This document shows positions 60,021-64,000 of a stretch of DNA of 64,000 nucleotides, one piece after another (positions within the stretch are counted from its first letter, which is position 1; each line of letters starts with the position of its first letter). Location: NCBI GenBank assembly GCA_040954595.2, contig CM082590.2:6696001-6760000 (forward strand), written 5' to 3'. The translations under genes and the position numbers were made by a program. This DNA is from Balanoglossus misakiensis (Eukaryota > Hemichordata). The notes beneath the pieces are model-generated. The model worked only from the letters and a program-made list of their open reading frames with translations, was not told where the DNA came from and did not search any database.

Positions 60021-60585
60021 CCAAAGCTAATCAAATGAGTTAATTACTAAAATTAAGATAATTTACTTCAATGTATTAGCAATGAGCTCATTGATTGATG
60101 GAGTTACTGACTGACTGACTGAATCAATGAATGACAATTGAAGTATTAGCTTTAGACAACAACAACAACAACAACAACAGCAATACATGTAATAATAATA
60201 AGTAAAGAATCACATCATATATAATAATCGGACTGTACCAGTGTGCTCATTGATTGGTTAACTGACAAACTGACTGACTGACTGACGATTGTTTGATTGA
60301 TTGATTGGTTGGTTGGTTGGTTGGTTGGCTGGTTGGTTGATTCATTGATTGATTCATTCATTGCTTCATTCATTCATTCATTGATTCATTGATTGACTCA
60401 ACAGGCAAGGGAGCGTCATGCTTCAGATCGACGTGGACGACGTCAACGGCGGCCTGACCCTCAACAAGGACTTCTGCGTCGACTTCGGCAACGAGCCCGA
60501 GGGCCCCGCCCTGGCGCACGAGATCCGTTACCCGGGCGGCGACTGCAGCTCCGACATCTGGATGACGCACACCGCCAAGCTCTAG
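37525..60585 (+). CDS. SELENBP1: Selenium-binding protein 1 / methanethiol oxidase, complete
   Basis: Coding join: 37525-37528, 41589-41758, 55874-56059, 56587-56707, 56883-57071, 57489-57670, 58481-58559, 59040-59161, 59712-59923 and 60405-60585. This is 1446 nt, 481 residues, with phases agreeing at all nine junctions. The family oxidises methanethiol to hydrogen sulfide, formaldehyde and hydrogen peroxide. It is a cytosolic beta-propeller-like protein linked to copper and selenium binding. Hallmarks: [19 protein letters not shown] at the N-terminus, [13 protein letters not shown] (the CSSC at residues 80-83), HTTHCL (137-142), [74 protein letters not shown], and [15 protein letters not shown] at the C-terminus, followed by a short extra tail. 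Human SELENBP1 is of similar length (472). All hallmark residues are kept, so it is probably functional. Confidence 0.96.
38846..38962. mobile_element. Family M6 element, partial
   Basis: TACAGTCAAATCTGACC start with GGCCAGTCAAGGAACTTTCC. The right half is degraded. Confidence 0.7.
40353..40701. mobile_element. TTAA MITE family M3, copy 2
   Basis: TTAAAACCCCTATAGCTGCC start. The right TTAA end is lost at GGCAGCTATGGAAC. Confidence 0.8.
41286..41560. repeat. Relative of the 43-bp-minisatellite carrier element
   Basis: GGCAAACAGCTGTTGTTACT resembles degenerate minisatellite units. Flanks AAGGGTGGGT (as near 25126) and GCACATGTGCAGTTAGGACG (as near 35150) are shared with the two arrays. Confidence 0.55.
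41589..41758 (+). CDS. SELENBP1: SELENBP1 coding exon 2
   Basis: 170 nt between ATCTTTCAG and GTAACT. It encodes [19 protein letters not shown] and on to [11 protein letters not shown]. Confidence 0.95.
41848..42032. mobile_element. Family M7 element
   Basis: Inverted ends ACAGTAAAACCTGTCTAAACC and GGTTTAGACAGGTTTTACT, flanked by TA. It directly abuts an M5 copy. Confidence 0.75.
42032..42247. mobile_element. Family M5 MITE, intact copy 2
   Basis: CCGTAAAACACTTTATTTTC start and GAAAATAAAGTGTTTTATAG end. It matches 7063-7275. Confidence 0.85.
42340..42977. repeat. Direct duplication, copy A
   Basis: Starts CACACAAGACTCGTATCTCA and ends near CGCAAAGAAACTGA. It matches 43470-44105 with minor substitutions, including the GGTCGGTCGGTCTTTTCAGC run. 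Possibly part of an LTR. Confidence 0.85.
43015..43466. repeat. Repeat unit R, copy 1
   Basis: Shares AACATTTCTTGATAAGAACA, AATAGGCAATTTTTACATTC and ATGCATATGCAAATTAGTCA with 46250-46730. Partial copies lie at 52494-52650 and 54985-55480. Confidence 0.8.
43470..44105. repeat. Direct duplication, copy B
   Basis: Second copy of 42340-42977, about 1.13 kb downstream. Copy B runs on into the sequence that ends at the primer-binding site at 44681. Confidence 0.85.
44106..44680 (+). mobile_element. LTR-like segment upstream of a primer-binding site
   Basis: Contains a poly(A) signal AATAAA at 44614-44619 and ends in CA at 44677-44678, two bases before the primer-binding site, as the 3' edge of an LTR would. 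The 5' edge is not defined and may include the 43470-44105 block. No gag, pol or env frame follows. Confidence 0.45.
44681..44697 (+). other. tRNA-Pro-type retroviral/LTR primer-binding site
   Basis: TGGGGGCTCGTCCGGGA is complementary to the 3' end (with CCA) of animal tRNA-Pro over 17 bases. This is the classic priming site of many LTR retroelements. It supports a truncated LTR retrotransposon or endogenous-retrovirus-like leader. Confidence 0.75.
44840..46029. mobile_element. Expanded foldback MITE family M1, copy 5
   Basis: TTAA-flanked like the other M1 copies but 1190 bp instead of about 350. The right arm has been amplified into a tandem array (see 45069-46020). The left arm and centre are normal. 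Confidence 0.88.
45069..46020. repeat. 119-bp tandem array within an M1 element
   Basis: Eight copies of the M1 right arm. The phrase ACTTTGTCC recurs at 45182, 45301, 45420, 45539, 45658, 45777, 45896 and 46015, exactly 119 bp apart. Two subtypes alternate in blocks: GGCAGCTGGAG with CGTAATTAAT, and GGCAGCGAGAG with CATAATTAAT. The 70-codon minus-strand frames spaced by 119 are repeat artefacts. Confidence 0.95.
46250..46996. repeat. Repeat unit R, copy 2 (LINE target)
   Basis: The first part matches 43015-43466 and the second part (GTTTTGAACGCTCAGATACG, TTGAGTTACTCTGGTTTTTC) matches 55280-55375. The LINE interrupts it at 47007, and R resumes at 52494. Confidence 0.75.
46997..47007. repeat. 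Left target-site duplication of the LINE
   Basis: CTTTTACTAAA, repeated at 52483-52493. The uninterrupted site is seen at about 55365-55378 in another R copy. Confidence 0.75.
47111..48619 (+). CDS. LINE ORF1 protein (RNA-binding, gag-like)
   Basis: 502 residues. Such proteins coat the element RNA and assist target-primed reverse transcription. An N-terminal part followed by an RRM-like region (about 95-160, [20 protein letters not shown]) precedes three CCHC zinc knuckles: [14 protein letters not shown] (161-174), [14 protein letters not shown] (179-192) and [14 protein letters not shown] (198-211). A long acidic, Ser/Pro-rich linker follows. The end has C2H2-like spacing (C...H...H, with [10 protein letters not shown] and HVLSKHG), as known in Tx1-type ORF1. 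The start is the first ATG after the 5' UTR and matches both inverted copies. The stop TAA overlaps the ORF2 ATG. Confidence 0.88.
   Translation: MPPTVRKDRSVLLKFKGGETTVTVEKVFGELRKADIDVSTHLQAVQRLPGNAFDVTFTSLAFRRLFEEKLRANEEFDVSVIEENTVVTALYIDIGLDDNYVRHVLSQYGEVVASRFCTFQKEKIFNGTRQYKMKLKKNIPSVIRLGNRNVWLSYMGQPRTCSRCNEAGHFSRDCKTIRCFKCLELGHRVEDCANAVKCSICGEGGHVFRNCPISFARKLSLSANWEGGGTLPGGVSSESGAPGDADSVPGPEPPVEHAAVTTEQPIPEPLIEHSADAEVGEHLPDPDNESMDFISASDKRKRPDQDSDDDKAEDSKFVCIDHEVAQPATVGAGEDILPYTPVLFTSSFELPSLETSVPDSESLAIDSDACSLDSAASVNSSVSLAASTSSSAFSTVQSVSKAGSRAHVKFRHCLLHDNSAVRLRCSVFSGQPCEEVITGWSALRDHSLKVHGQEYLKTTCYVAQKCSRLEFDGPAEWFAHVLSKHGRYACSKSTGFFNSFFE
48619..52116 (+). CDS. LINE ORF2: APE endonuclease and reverse transcriptase
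   Basis: 1165 residues, uninterrupted. Residues 1-240 are an apurinic-type endonuclease: [21 protein letters not shown] (150-155), SRLDRWYVS and SDHDGAAI (Asp235-His236). The reverse transcriptase follows at about 460-760: [15 protein letters not shown], motif [11 protein letters not shown] (Asp615), [14 protein letters not shown], and the catalytic LLQYADD (709-712). Near the C-terminus lies a cysteine-histidine motif, [19 protein letters not shown]. All catalytic aspartates, the endonuclease Glu and the His are present, so the protein could be active. Translation probably depends on reinitiation at TAATG. A hydrophobic N-terminal stretch in the first 15 residues suggests the functional start could be the later Met in [11 protein letters not shown] (residue 12). 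Confidence 0.92.
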   Translation: MGYVDFLLLTVMLFCVSLNVNGLRDDLNRQAIFSWCKDQNFDVVCLQETHACSDADIAKWGGEWGGSNYWSLGTHKSCGVGILISPKSSWVLKNRLVDTEGRVISGDLVNAGHTARICNIYAPVNPACRSRFFSSLHIFTGAARGILLCGDFNCVVGVEDRFGIGISPARFIGADILKAICSDFDLIDVWRTRNPNGRGFTWRDANNTRGSRLDRWYVSKHLSSNSDLFPCPFSDHDGAAINISFRSYQTPGPGVWKCNNSLLRNEALLDLLKSKFSDWKTLQPGYDSIVEWWDDYKSRAKELIADFGKREACRRRTAYQKAVNEFNRLTSLLNTGDKSDSTLTEYSLARDNCNRLLQKRIAGVKVRSRARVLDAKEKCSRYFFAHEHKRGARKIFNKVIDSDNKSHTNTHDIRRALHAFYSDLYKTSTDLDVDKQDFFLDKLSQRLSQIQSAKLEAPISLAELTVALKAMDSDRSPGIDGLTVDFYLATWEYVGPVLLEVYNSVFDNGLLSTSQRSSLVVLLDKLDPRPDDLHLHIKNKRPISLLNVDYKILTKVLTARLGTVMADLVSPFQTCGVKGRSIVDNIHIAKDFIELINSRDGVGAVVSLDQEKAFDRVEWSFLRKVLQRMNFGPVVCRWFDILYRDINSVILCNGFTSDKINLQRGVRQGCPLSPLLYVLFIEPFAAAVRSDPDFTGFLFPRTDCRLLQYADDNTALITSNKSFRSLFAICDSFGQASGSRLNITKCKGLWLGRWRGRTDCPVPINWNSDSITINGVVLGSAPAMDRNWESKVLRLSRILSSSQTRELSLFSKARFINTFALPIFFYLWSIFPFPTKFIRQVNSLIFGFIWKKSELVKREVLTLPVGQGGLGLINVGHKAKSLFLLNLRYLTCNLSPYSFLLRCYVSLPLHRFFPDLHSNLNPSFNCPKWHSNFVELVFRIKELAPDVAWANISASLLYNILFEHDKIEPLVVRRNPHLNWKFIWKNLHCFLLDTGHVDLSWKILHDIVFTKLKLVKFGYRRRSPICPRSHCSSPESLSHLFWECPFLRLIWGWVDNLLWKINPSLRCNANLVQYSLLDFPVSKGDVPMILYIVNTVRTAIWISRCEAEYEHTFVSADVVISRIRGSVRSRLKADLFRWPRDRFKTTWCRHSILAKANGADIVICI
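52117..52482 (+). other. 3' UTR of the LINE
   Basis: Between the ORF2 stop and the right target duplication. It has T-rich stretches, no open frame of note and no long A tail. Confidence 0.7.
52483..52493. repeat. Right target-site duplication of the LINE
   Basis: CTTTTACTAAA, matching 46997-47007. Continuation GATTTCCGTGCAGAAGAACA is shared with the uninterrupted copy at 55380. Confidence 0.75.
52494..52660. repeat. Repeat unit R, continuation after the LINE
   Basis: Matches 55379-55470 almost exactly (CAACTTATGAGTCTATAGGC, TGCATGCCCTGCTAAATGT). Confidence 0.75.
52666..53328 (-). pseudogene. Inverted LINE fragment A: 5' UTR and start of ORF1
   Basis: Homologous to 47008-47690 in the opposite orientation. 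The ATG would be at 53234. The G-run near 53180 is two bases longer than in the intact copy, shifting the frame. A second +1 shift occurs before the first zinc knuckle (near 52760). The copy stops after the second knuckle, running into a short A/T tract. Its 5' end is kept and its 3' end is lost, the reverse of usual LINE truncation. Confidence 0.85.
53329..53431 (-). repeat. Inverted R fragment upstream of LINE fragment A
   Basis: Read on the minus strand it carries GTTTTGAACGGTCAGATACG and TTTCGCCTTTTACTAAATCG, the same R-to-LINE junction as at 46911-47010. Confidence 0.75.
53432..54216 (-). pseudogene. Inverted LINE fragment B: ORF1 with a frameshift
   Basis: Starts [15 protein letters not shown] and is collinear with ORF1 through the RRM-like region. 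A +1 shift within the first zinc knuckle (about 53707) breaks it, and the other frame continues through knuckles 2 and 3 to PVEHAAVT, then stops at a junction. It is closer to fragment A than to the intact element in the central region ([18 protein letters not shown]). Its 5' UTR runs to about 54345. Confidence 0.88.
54365..54478 (+). pseudogene. LINE ORF2 C-terminal scrap
   Basis: Plus-strand match to 51715-51832 of the intact element (CCTGAGTCGCTTGGTCATTT versus the Ser-Leu-Ser-His-Leu codons). An in-frame stop replaces a codon after CATTTCATT. It is fused on one side to inverted fragment B and on the other to a Myb-like sequence. Confidence 0.75.
54480..54701 (-). pseudogene. Myb/SANT-like DNA-binding domain fragment
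   Basis: About 74 residues from [20 protein letters not shown] to [10 protein letters not shown]. The spacing of W, E, L-I-x-x-[29 protein letters not shown] and the following EFKKV matches trihelix-type Myb/SANT-like domains. These are found in host regulators and in Harbinger transposons as the DNA-binding partner. The frame then runs into antisense LINE sequence, so it is truncated at a junction. I cannot tell whether it is a Harbinger remnant or a host gene piece; the location in a repeat nest favours a transposon. Confidence 0.65.
54985..55480. repeat. Repeat unit R, copy 3 (uninterrupted at the LINE site)
   Basis: Contains ATGCATATGCAAATTAGTCA, GTTTTGAACGCTCAGATACG and CGCCTTTTACTAAAGATTTC. 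It is continuous through the point where the LINE sits in copy 2, so it acts as the pre-insertion reference. Confidence 0.75.
55622..55845. repeat. Interspersed repeat related to 26362-26600
   Basis: Shares GTCGACAAC, GACTTCCTTTG and CTGTCTTTGTAGTT blocks. It ends 30 bp before SELENBP1 exon 3. Confidence 0.6.
55874..56059 (+). CDS. SELENBP1: SELENBP1 coding exon 3
   Basis: 186 nt between CCCACAG and GTAGGAAC. It starts [20 protein letters not shown] and carries the CSSC motif, followed by a family-atypical CC in YDDCCRKRN. Confidence 0.95.
56191..56544. mobile_element. TTAA MITE family M3, copy 3
   Basis: Fills most of SELENBP1 intron 3. CCCCTATAGCTGCC start and GGCAGCTCTAGAGGCTTTAA end, 42 bp before exon 4. 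Confidence 0.82.
56587..56707 (+). CDS. SELENBP1: SELENBP1 coding exon 4
   Basis: 121 nt between TTTTGCAG and GTCGGTG. It encodes [13 protein letters not shown], then [14 protein letters not shown], then GNGK. Confidence 0.94.
56883..57071 (+). CDS. SELENBP1: SELENBP1 coding exon 5
   Basis: 189 nt between AAATTGCAG and GTAATGAT. It encodes [39 protein letters not shown] and DPADVAN. Confidence 0.95.
57128..57412. repeat. TCTG microsatellite with higher-order units
   Basis: (TCTG)n blocks separated five times by TATAGCGGAC(T/G)TGCGATATTG-like spacers, in SELENBP1 intron 5. Open frames here are repeat artefacts. Confidence 0.92.
57489..57670 (+). CDS. SELENBP1: SELENBP1 coding exon 6
   Basis: 182 nt from acceptor CTTCTCAG. 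It encodes [16 protein letters not shown] to [11 protein letters not shown]. It must end at GAG 57670 to join GATGGAACTTGG of exon 7 in phase 0. The intron then starts GCGAGT, a non-canonical GC donor. Confidence 0.92.
57940..58026. mobile_element. TTAA MITE family M2, internally deleted copy
   Basis: TTAAAGGCGGTCAGCTCCAA and GGCGACCGTATACCTTTAA with TTAA at both ends, only 87 bp. Confidence 0.7.
58160..58435. repeat. Inverted repeat in SELENBP1 intron 6
   Basis: CTGGCTGCTAGTCTCGGTTA with CTTCTTCCGTTGGGCACTCC is mirrored by GGAGTGCCCAACGGAAGAAG and GGTAACCGAGACTA. The right arm is partly duplicated. It is related to 35580-35735. Confidence 0.8.
58481..58559 (+). CDS. SELENBP1: SELENBP1 coding exon 7
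   Basis: 79 nt between TTACTTTCAG and GTGCGTGT. It encodes [20 protein letters not shown] and ALPEMP. Confidence 0.95.
58583..58935. mobile_element. Foldback MITE family M1, copy 6
   Basis: 353-bp palindrome between TTAA sites, starting 24 bp after the exon 7 donor and filling most of intron 7. Confidence 0.88.
59040..59161 (+). CDS. SELENBP1: SELENBP1 coding exon 8
   Basis: 122 nt between ATTTGACAG and GTAAAGTT. It encodes [20 protein letters not shown], then [20 protein letters not shown] and Q. Confidence 0.95.
59356..59697. mobile_element. Family M4 MITE, full copy
   Basis: Left GGCAGACGATCATCTTATGC and right GCGCATCAGACGATCGTAAC form inverted ends, with TTAA on the right. It ends 14 nt before exon 9. 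Confidence 0.78.
59712..59923 (+). CDS. SELENBP1: SELENBP1 coding exon 9
   Basis: 212 nt between AATTTTTCCAG and GTAAGTTG. It encodes [20 protein letters not shown], then [20 protein letters not shown] and [10 protein letters not shown]. It ends with two bases of Lys. Confidence 0.95.
59937..60233. mobile_element. Foldback element with trinucleotide arms
   Basis: Inverted arms AGTCCGATTATTATATATTA and TATATAATAATCGGACT, each bordering ACTTATTATTATTACATGT or its complement, then (GTT)n at 59984-60020 and (AAC)n at about 60158-60178. It lies in SELENBP1 intron 9. Confidence 0.85.
60255..60395. repeat. TTGG/ATTG/ATTC low-complexity tract
   Basis: Tetranucleotide tract (GACT, TTGG, TTGATTCA) running up to 10 bp before SELENBP1 exon 10. 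It takes the place of a normal polypyrimidine tract. Confidence 0.85.
60405..60585 (+). CDS. SELENBP1: SELENBP1 coding exon 10 and stop
   Basis: 181 nt from acceptor CTCAACAG to TAG. It encodes [19 protein letters not shown], then [20 protein letters not shown] and [10 protein letters not shown]. It is markedly GC-richer than the other exons. Confidence 0.95.
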
Positions 60586-61018
60586 GTCAAAGGTCAAAGG
60601 TCAACGCACAAAATACCCAGCATCGCATGGGTAGTTCAACGATTGGGTGGAATTTTTGGTGATGGACTGGCTTATCACATCATAACAAAGAAAAACAACA
60701 AATAATTGAAACTTTAATTTTGAAAAATGACTTTTTGTCACAACTCGCTTAATACGAATTGGGCTGATCCATTGGCCTATAGCTCAACGAATCTATCTGA
60801 GAAACCTTTATGCAAATATTCGTAGGTATACAGATTTATATGTTTTAAGAATGCAGCTGATCATACAAGCTTAAAAGTGAAACAGTGCCAAGATAGAGTG
60901 TGTGATTTTTTTGCACAGTCAAGAAGTAAATATTCTGTCTGTAAAATTTAGTGCATTGAAATTACTAAAGGGCACAGTCCCTCAACGCAGGATGGGCTGT
61001 GGTTAGGGTATGCGTTTT

Positions 61019-61233
61019 TGAAGGGACAAAGTCTCTCTCTCGTTGCCGTTTATCCATTAATTGTTTGAAACAAGACAATGTTTATGTTATTCTACACGTG
61101 GATATATAGTGAATCAACGTTTGACCACACACAACTTCCATCCCACTTGTAGACACACTGTGAAAAAACAGTGTCTTGTATCAAACAAAATTAATGGAAA
61201 AAGGGCAGCGAGAGAGAGACTTTGTCCCTTTAA
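61019..61233. mobile_element. Foldback MITE family M1, copy 7 (internally deleted)
   Basis: Left arm AGGGACAAAGTCTCTCTCTC, right arm ends GACTTTGTCCCTTTAA. The centre is lost (GACACACTGTGAAAAAACAG). If the 61675 or 61943 poly(A) signal is used, it lies in the SELENBP1 3' UTR. Confidence 0.82.
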
Positions 61234-61674
61234 TATGGTTCCTGTATGTAGGTTCCCATGTTATTCATATGAAATAGCGACAGGGTATACTAGTAGTTAC
61301 TTTCCTCTGTATTAGAGAAACTAGTACATTGTACATGTATTTAGATGGAGTCAAACGTGGGCATTGAATTTAATTAACCTCGCCACAAATACAACTATTT
61401 GCAGATTTGTAACGCGAAGCCGCTGACACGTACAACAGTCAAATTAACCACACTAATCACGGGGTCCCTTTGACCGTATATTTCATCGCACGAGGGCGCT
61501 CTCCTGTTACAGCGAGCGCCCTCAAGCGACGGGTTTACCACTCTAGGAGTGAAAGAATGTTATTTTTATCAGTGGTTCCCTGTTATCAACCTGCAAGTTG
61601 TTGTATAGACGATCAAAGTAGTAAGGTGAAAAAACACTCTATAAGACTATACGCTTATATCAACAGTGTAGATG

Positions 61675-61680
61675 AATAAA
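61675..61680 (+). terminator. Candidate poly(A) signal of SELENBP1 (first)
   Basis: First AATAAA after the SELENBP1 stop, 1.09 kb downstream. It is A-rich downstream. A second AATAAA lies at 61943-61948, followed by a G/T-rich stretch near 61992, which suits cleavage better. Confidence 0.35.
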
Positions 61681-61942
61681 AAAAGCGTATTCGTTAACCC
61701 TTTCACCCCCAGTTCCCTCTTTAGAGGCCCAACTTTACCATGGTAAACAGTGGGTTTGGACTAAACCATTGTGGCGAAAGGGTTAAAGCAGACCTTGCTA
61801 CAAGATTCGGCTAAATATACGCAGCATTCTGCTAATTTACTTTGCATAGAGTTAAAACCATGGACACTTTTTTCATAGCTAACACATGAGTCAATGTACG
61901 ATTTATTATACAGGCCTATAACATGCTATATGAATATAATGG

Positions 61943-61948
61943 AATAAA
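61943..61948 (+). terminator. Candidate poly(A) signal of SELENBP1 (second)
   Basis: AATAAA in GGAATAAAAG followed by GGTTGGGGGAGTTC about 45 nt later. It would give a 3' UTR of about 1.38 kb. Confidence 0.4.
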
Positions 61949-62165
61949 AGTTTTTAGGAAACGAGAAATTGGATGTCTTGTTATTTTTAAAGGTTGGGGG
62001 AGTTCTCACTGCGGCTGCGTTATGAGTAACTTCTTAGCCACTGATATCCACTGACCGACCGAAGTTTGTGAAGTGTGCGTTTTTTAGCCAACCTGATAGT
62101 CTCCCAAATTTCAAGGTATTTATAGATAACCGTGTATACATGGAAATTGTAGTTGTGTAACATCC

Positions 62166-62303
62166 AGAGAGAGAGAAAGAAAGAAAGGAGAGAAAGGAAA
62201 GAAAGAAAGAAAGAGAGAGAGAGAGATAGAGAAAGAGAGAGAGAGAAAGAAAGAGAGAGAGAAAGAAAGAGAGAGAGAAAGAATAAAGAAAGAAAGAAAA
62301 TCC
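62166..62303. repeat. GA-rich (GAAA/GAGA) microsatellite
   Basis: Purine-rich tract between the convergent SELENBP1 and BRICHOS genes. Ser/Leu/Phe and Arg/Glu/Lys open frames across it are artefacts. Confidence 0.95.
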
Positions 62304-62349
62304 AAAAACGACACGTTGGAAACAAGTATATTTCATGGATTATGGGGTC

Positions 62350-62355
62350 TTTATT
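62350..62355 (-). terminator. Poly(A) signal of the BRICHOS-like gene
   Basis: AATAAA on the minus strand, 61 nt after the putative stop at 62416. This supports 62416-62649 as the terminal exon. Confidence 0.55.
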
Positions 62356-62415
62356 CAGTTTGATTTAAGCACTTTTTATTTTTCTATTTTTCACATTTGA
62401 TATTATATTTACGTT

Positions 62416-62649
62416 TCATAACGCGACAAAATCACGTCGCCTCGGATTATCAGTTATCATGTCTTGCAGCCAATATCGTGATGAGTCGTGCTGGGGACAG
62501 CATACCGCTTCATTAGTAACAGCCAAAGGACAGTGCAAATTTCCACCGAAAGCCACAGACTGTTCTCCACCACCAGAAATAGCGCTCCCTCCAACATTCC
62601 CATAAGAATTTCCACATAAATTTCCACTGCCATTTGCACAAGACGCCGA
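62416..62649 (-). CDS. BRICHOS-like gene, putative terminal exon
   Basis: 234 nt from a strong acceptor (CTCTCGTTTTTAG) to TGA. The open reading gives SASCANGSGNLCGNSYGNVG, then HCPLAVTNEAVCCPQHDSSR and RRRDFVAL. It requires phase 0, but the preceding visible donor leaves phase 1, so an exon may be missing or the junction differs. Confidence 0.45.
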   Translation of the reverse strand, partial: SASCANGSGNLCGNSYGNVGGSAISGGGEQSVAFGGNLHCPLAVTNEAVCCPQHDSSRYWLQDMITDNPRRRDFVAL

Positions 62650-64000
62650 CTAAAAACGAGAGAAAAAAAGAATAGAAGTGACGAATGTTTTACGGGTGAA
62701 AAACTGAAAATATAAACATGGAACTGTTTGAAACGAACTAGTTTTGTCGCTGACGAAAACTGGCCTTTATTTTGGGCATCTATTGCAGATTGTTTGTTCC
62801 AATTCCTAAAACATGTTGAAATGCCCGGCATTAAGTTTGTTAACACAACATATATGTGTATAGTCAACATAGTTATTGTGCAAAGTTGAATTCAAGTCCG
62901 GACTAGAATTCATTTGTCAACAAAAACAGACTGTGTTGACAAGTGAAGTACTGGGTATATAAGCATGCTTTTTGGAGTAGAACAAGAAATTACATTTAGT
63001 ACACTGAAAAAAAAAACTGCTGAAAATAAAGCCAAAAGTTTCAGCTAATATCCCTTTAATGTACATACCCTCAAGTGCCTTGGTTTCTTCTTCGCACGGA
63101 ACTCCATCACACATGACTTCCTCCTTGGTAGTCACGGTCCAGTATGACGTCTTATCGGCGCAATGCGGAGCGATGACGGTCGAGACTGCAGTCAGATCTT
63201 CGATCGGCTCGCCCTTAATTTCCATGTCCAGCGTCTGTACCTCACTCGGGTCTTCCTGTTCATCTCCCTATTGCAAACGACATCATCGAATCATACTTAA
63301 AGGGCCACGATCGTCTTATGCGCATGTGCCAAACCAGAGACTCTGGTTACAAAATTACATACAGTCAATGCCATAAGGTAGTATGTCCTAACAACAGACA
63401 AGATAGACGGTGGCCACGATAGTCTGTGACAGAGATCGGGTATGGACAGCACATTGGGTGAAAAGAATGGACAAAACTAAAGTCTACTTATAGATATACG
63501 TGCGCAAAAAATATGGAAGGAAGCGAAAGCTGTCCACTATTCGAATGCATCGAATGCAAAATTTGCAAATCATTTGGATTGGACATGATGTTTGTACACA
63601 CAAAACCCTCAACCCTCCCATATTTGCTGGAAAACTTACCAAGTCTTCGTTCTCCAGAACCTCTTTCAATGCGACAGGGCTGACTTCGCTGTTTGCGTCA
63701 TATCCGGTCAGATAACAGACGCTGTTTTCGTCATCCACAAGTGCATCTAATTTCTGTGGAAAAAAAGGAGCTGTCGTTTGAAAATATATAGGCACGCATC
63801 ATGTAGTTTGTTCGATGTCAGCAATAGTTTTAGTTCACACAACGTCGTAAACTTCGTGCCTTTTTACGGCAATACGTCCAATGTTTCTTGGGTGGCACAG
63901 GGCCGTGAACGAGCTCGAACGTTGTCATCCCTCTCGAGGAGAAAACCACCTTCCGTCAGAGAGAAATTCGCCCACCTTGTTGACATCCCGAACGGTGTAC
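62416..64000 (-). CDS. Probable BRICHOS-domain protein, C-terminal part (5' outside the window)
   Basis: Exons on the complement: 63976-64000 (partial), 63640-63753, 63069-63267 and probably 62416-62649. The first three join in frame: YTVRDVNK, KLDALVDDENSVCYLTGYD to LENEDL, then GDEQEDPSEVQTLDMEIKGE to EETKALE. The hydrophobic start, a first Cys in VCYLTGYD, and a second Cys about 70 residues later in APHCADKTSYW resemble BRICHOS, the chaperone-like extracellular domain with two paired cysteines seen in ITM2, chondromodulin and gastrokine proteins. The terminal exon encodes a Gly/Asn/Ser-rich, Cys-containing tail. Family assignment is from pattern only; another secreted Cys protein is possible. 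Confidence 0.55.
62880..63060. repeat. Interspersed repeat family X, copy 3
   Basis: Complement of the 31360-31520 family (GAATTCAAGTCCGGACTAGA, AGAACAAGAAATTACATTTA). It sits in the last intron of the BRICHOS-like gene. Confidence 0.7.
63069..63267 (-). CDS. BRICHOS-like gene, exon with the second Cys
   Basis: 199 nt from acceptor TTTGCAATAG to donor GTATGTAC. It encodes GDEQEDPSEVQTLDMEIKGE, VIAPHCADKTSYWTVTTKEE, then VMCDGVPCEEETKALE. It ends in phase 1. Confidence 0.62.
63297..63608. mobile_element. Family M4 MITE, inverted copy
   Basis: TTAAAGGGCCACGATCGTCTTATGC (TTAA at 63297) then CCAAACCAGAGACTCTGGTT, complementary to 59356-59697. It fills the intron between the two BRICHOS-like exons, ending 27 nt from an acceptor. 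Confidence 0.78.
63640..63753 (-). CDS. BRICHOS-like gene, internal exon
   Basis: 114 nt, 38 codons, between TTTCCACAG and GTAAGTTT. It encodes KLDALVDDENSVCYLTGYDA, then VALKEVLENEDL. Confidence 0.68.
63976..64000 (-). CDS. BRICHOS-like gene, partial exon
   Basis: 25 nt reading YTVRDVNK before a donor GTGGGCGA. Phase 0 to the next exon. It is cut by the window edge. Confidence 0.5.

Noticed and set aside
62020-62368. Ser/Leu/Phe-rich and Arg/Glu/Lys-rich frames
   Set aside because: Translation of the GA-rich microsatellite.

Overview
The window is animal (metazoan) genomic DNA. It has spliced genes with GT-AG introns up to 24 kb long, many microsatellites and many small transposons. No bacterial features are seen. 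I cannot fix the species. The histidine decarboxylase-type exons, the SELENBP1 gene, a BRICHOS-like gene and Tx1-type LINEs fit an invertebrate such as an amphioxus, a hemichordate or a lophotrochozoan.

Three host genes are visible, all rebuilt exon by exon from splice sites, reading phase and family similarity. (1) A histidine decarboxylase-like gene (HDC) lies on the minus strand. Its first six coding exons (194 codons) run from 29423 down to 341, and the 3' part, including the PLP lysine, lies outside the window. Its first intron is 24.2 kb. (2) A complete SELENBP1 (methanethiol oxidase) gene lies on the plus strand in ten coding exons, 37525 to 60585, encoding 481 residues. Exon 1 carries only four coding bases, intron 2 is 14.1 kb, and intron 6 appears to be a GC-AG intron. 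(3) The 3' part of a probable BRICHOS-domain gene lies on the minus strand from 64000 to 62416. HDC and SELENBP1 are divergent, with 8.1 kb between their start codons. SELENBP1 and the BRICHOS gene converge tail to tail.

Most of the rest is mobile DNA. SELENBP1 intron 2 holds a structurally intact Tx1/L1-type LINE (47008-52482) with two open frames joined by a TAATG overlap and flanked by an 11-bp target duplication. Beside it lie two broken inverted copies of its 5' part, an ORF2 scrap, a Myb/SANT-like fragment, and a retroelement leader with a tRNA-Pro-type primer-binding site. A second, unrelated 5'-truncated LINE with a 17-bp target duplication sits in HDC intron 1. At least eight families of short inverted-repeat elements recur, and most are flanked by TTAA. 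One copy has expanded internally into a 119-bp tandem array. A separate 43-bp minisatellite family occurs at two sites.

No operon-like or defence-like system is visible. The most unusual content is the repeat biology: possible target-specific LINE insertion, satellite growth inside a MITE, nested TTAA insertion, and elements lying against splice acceptors.
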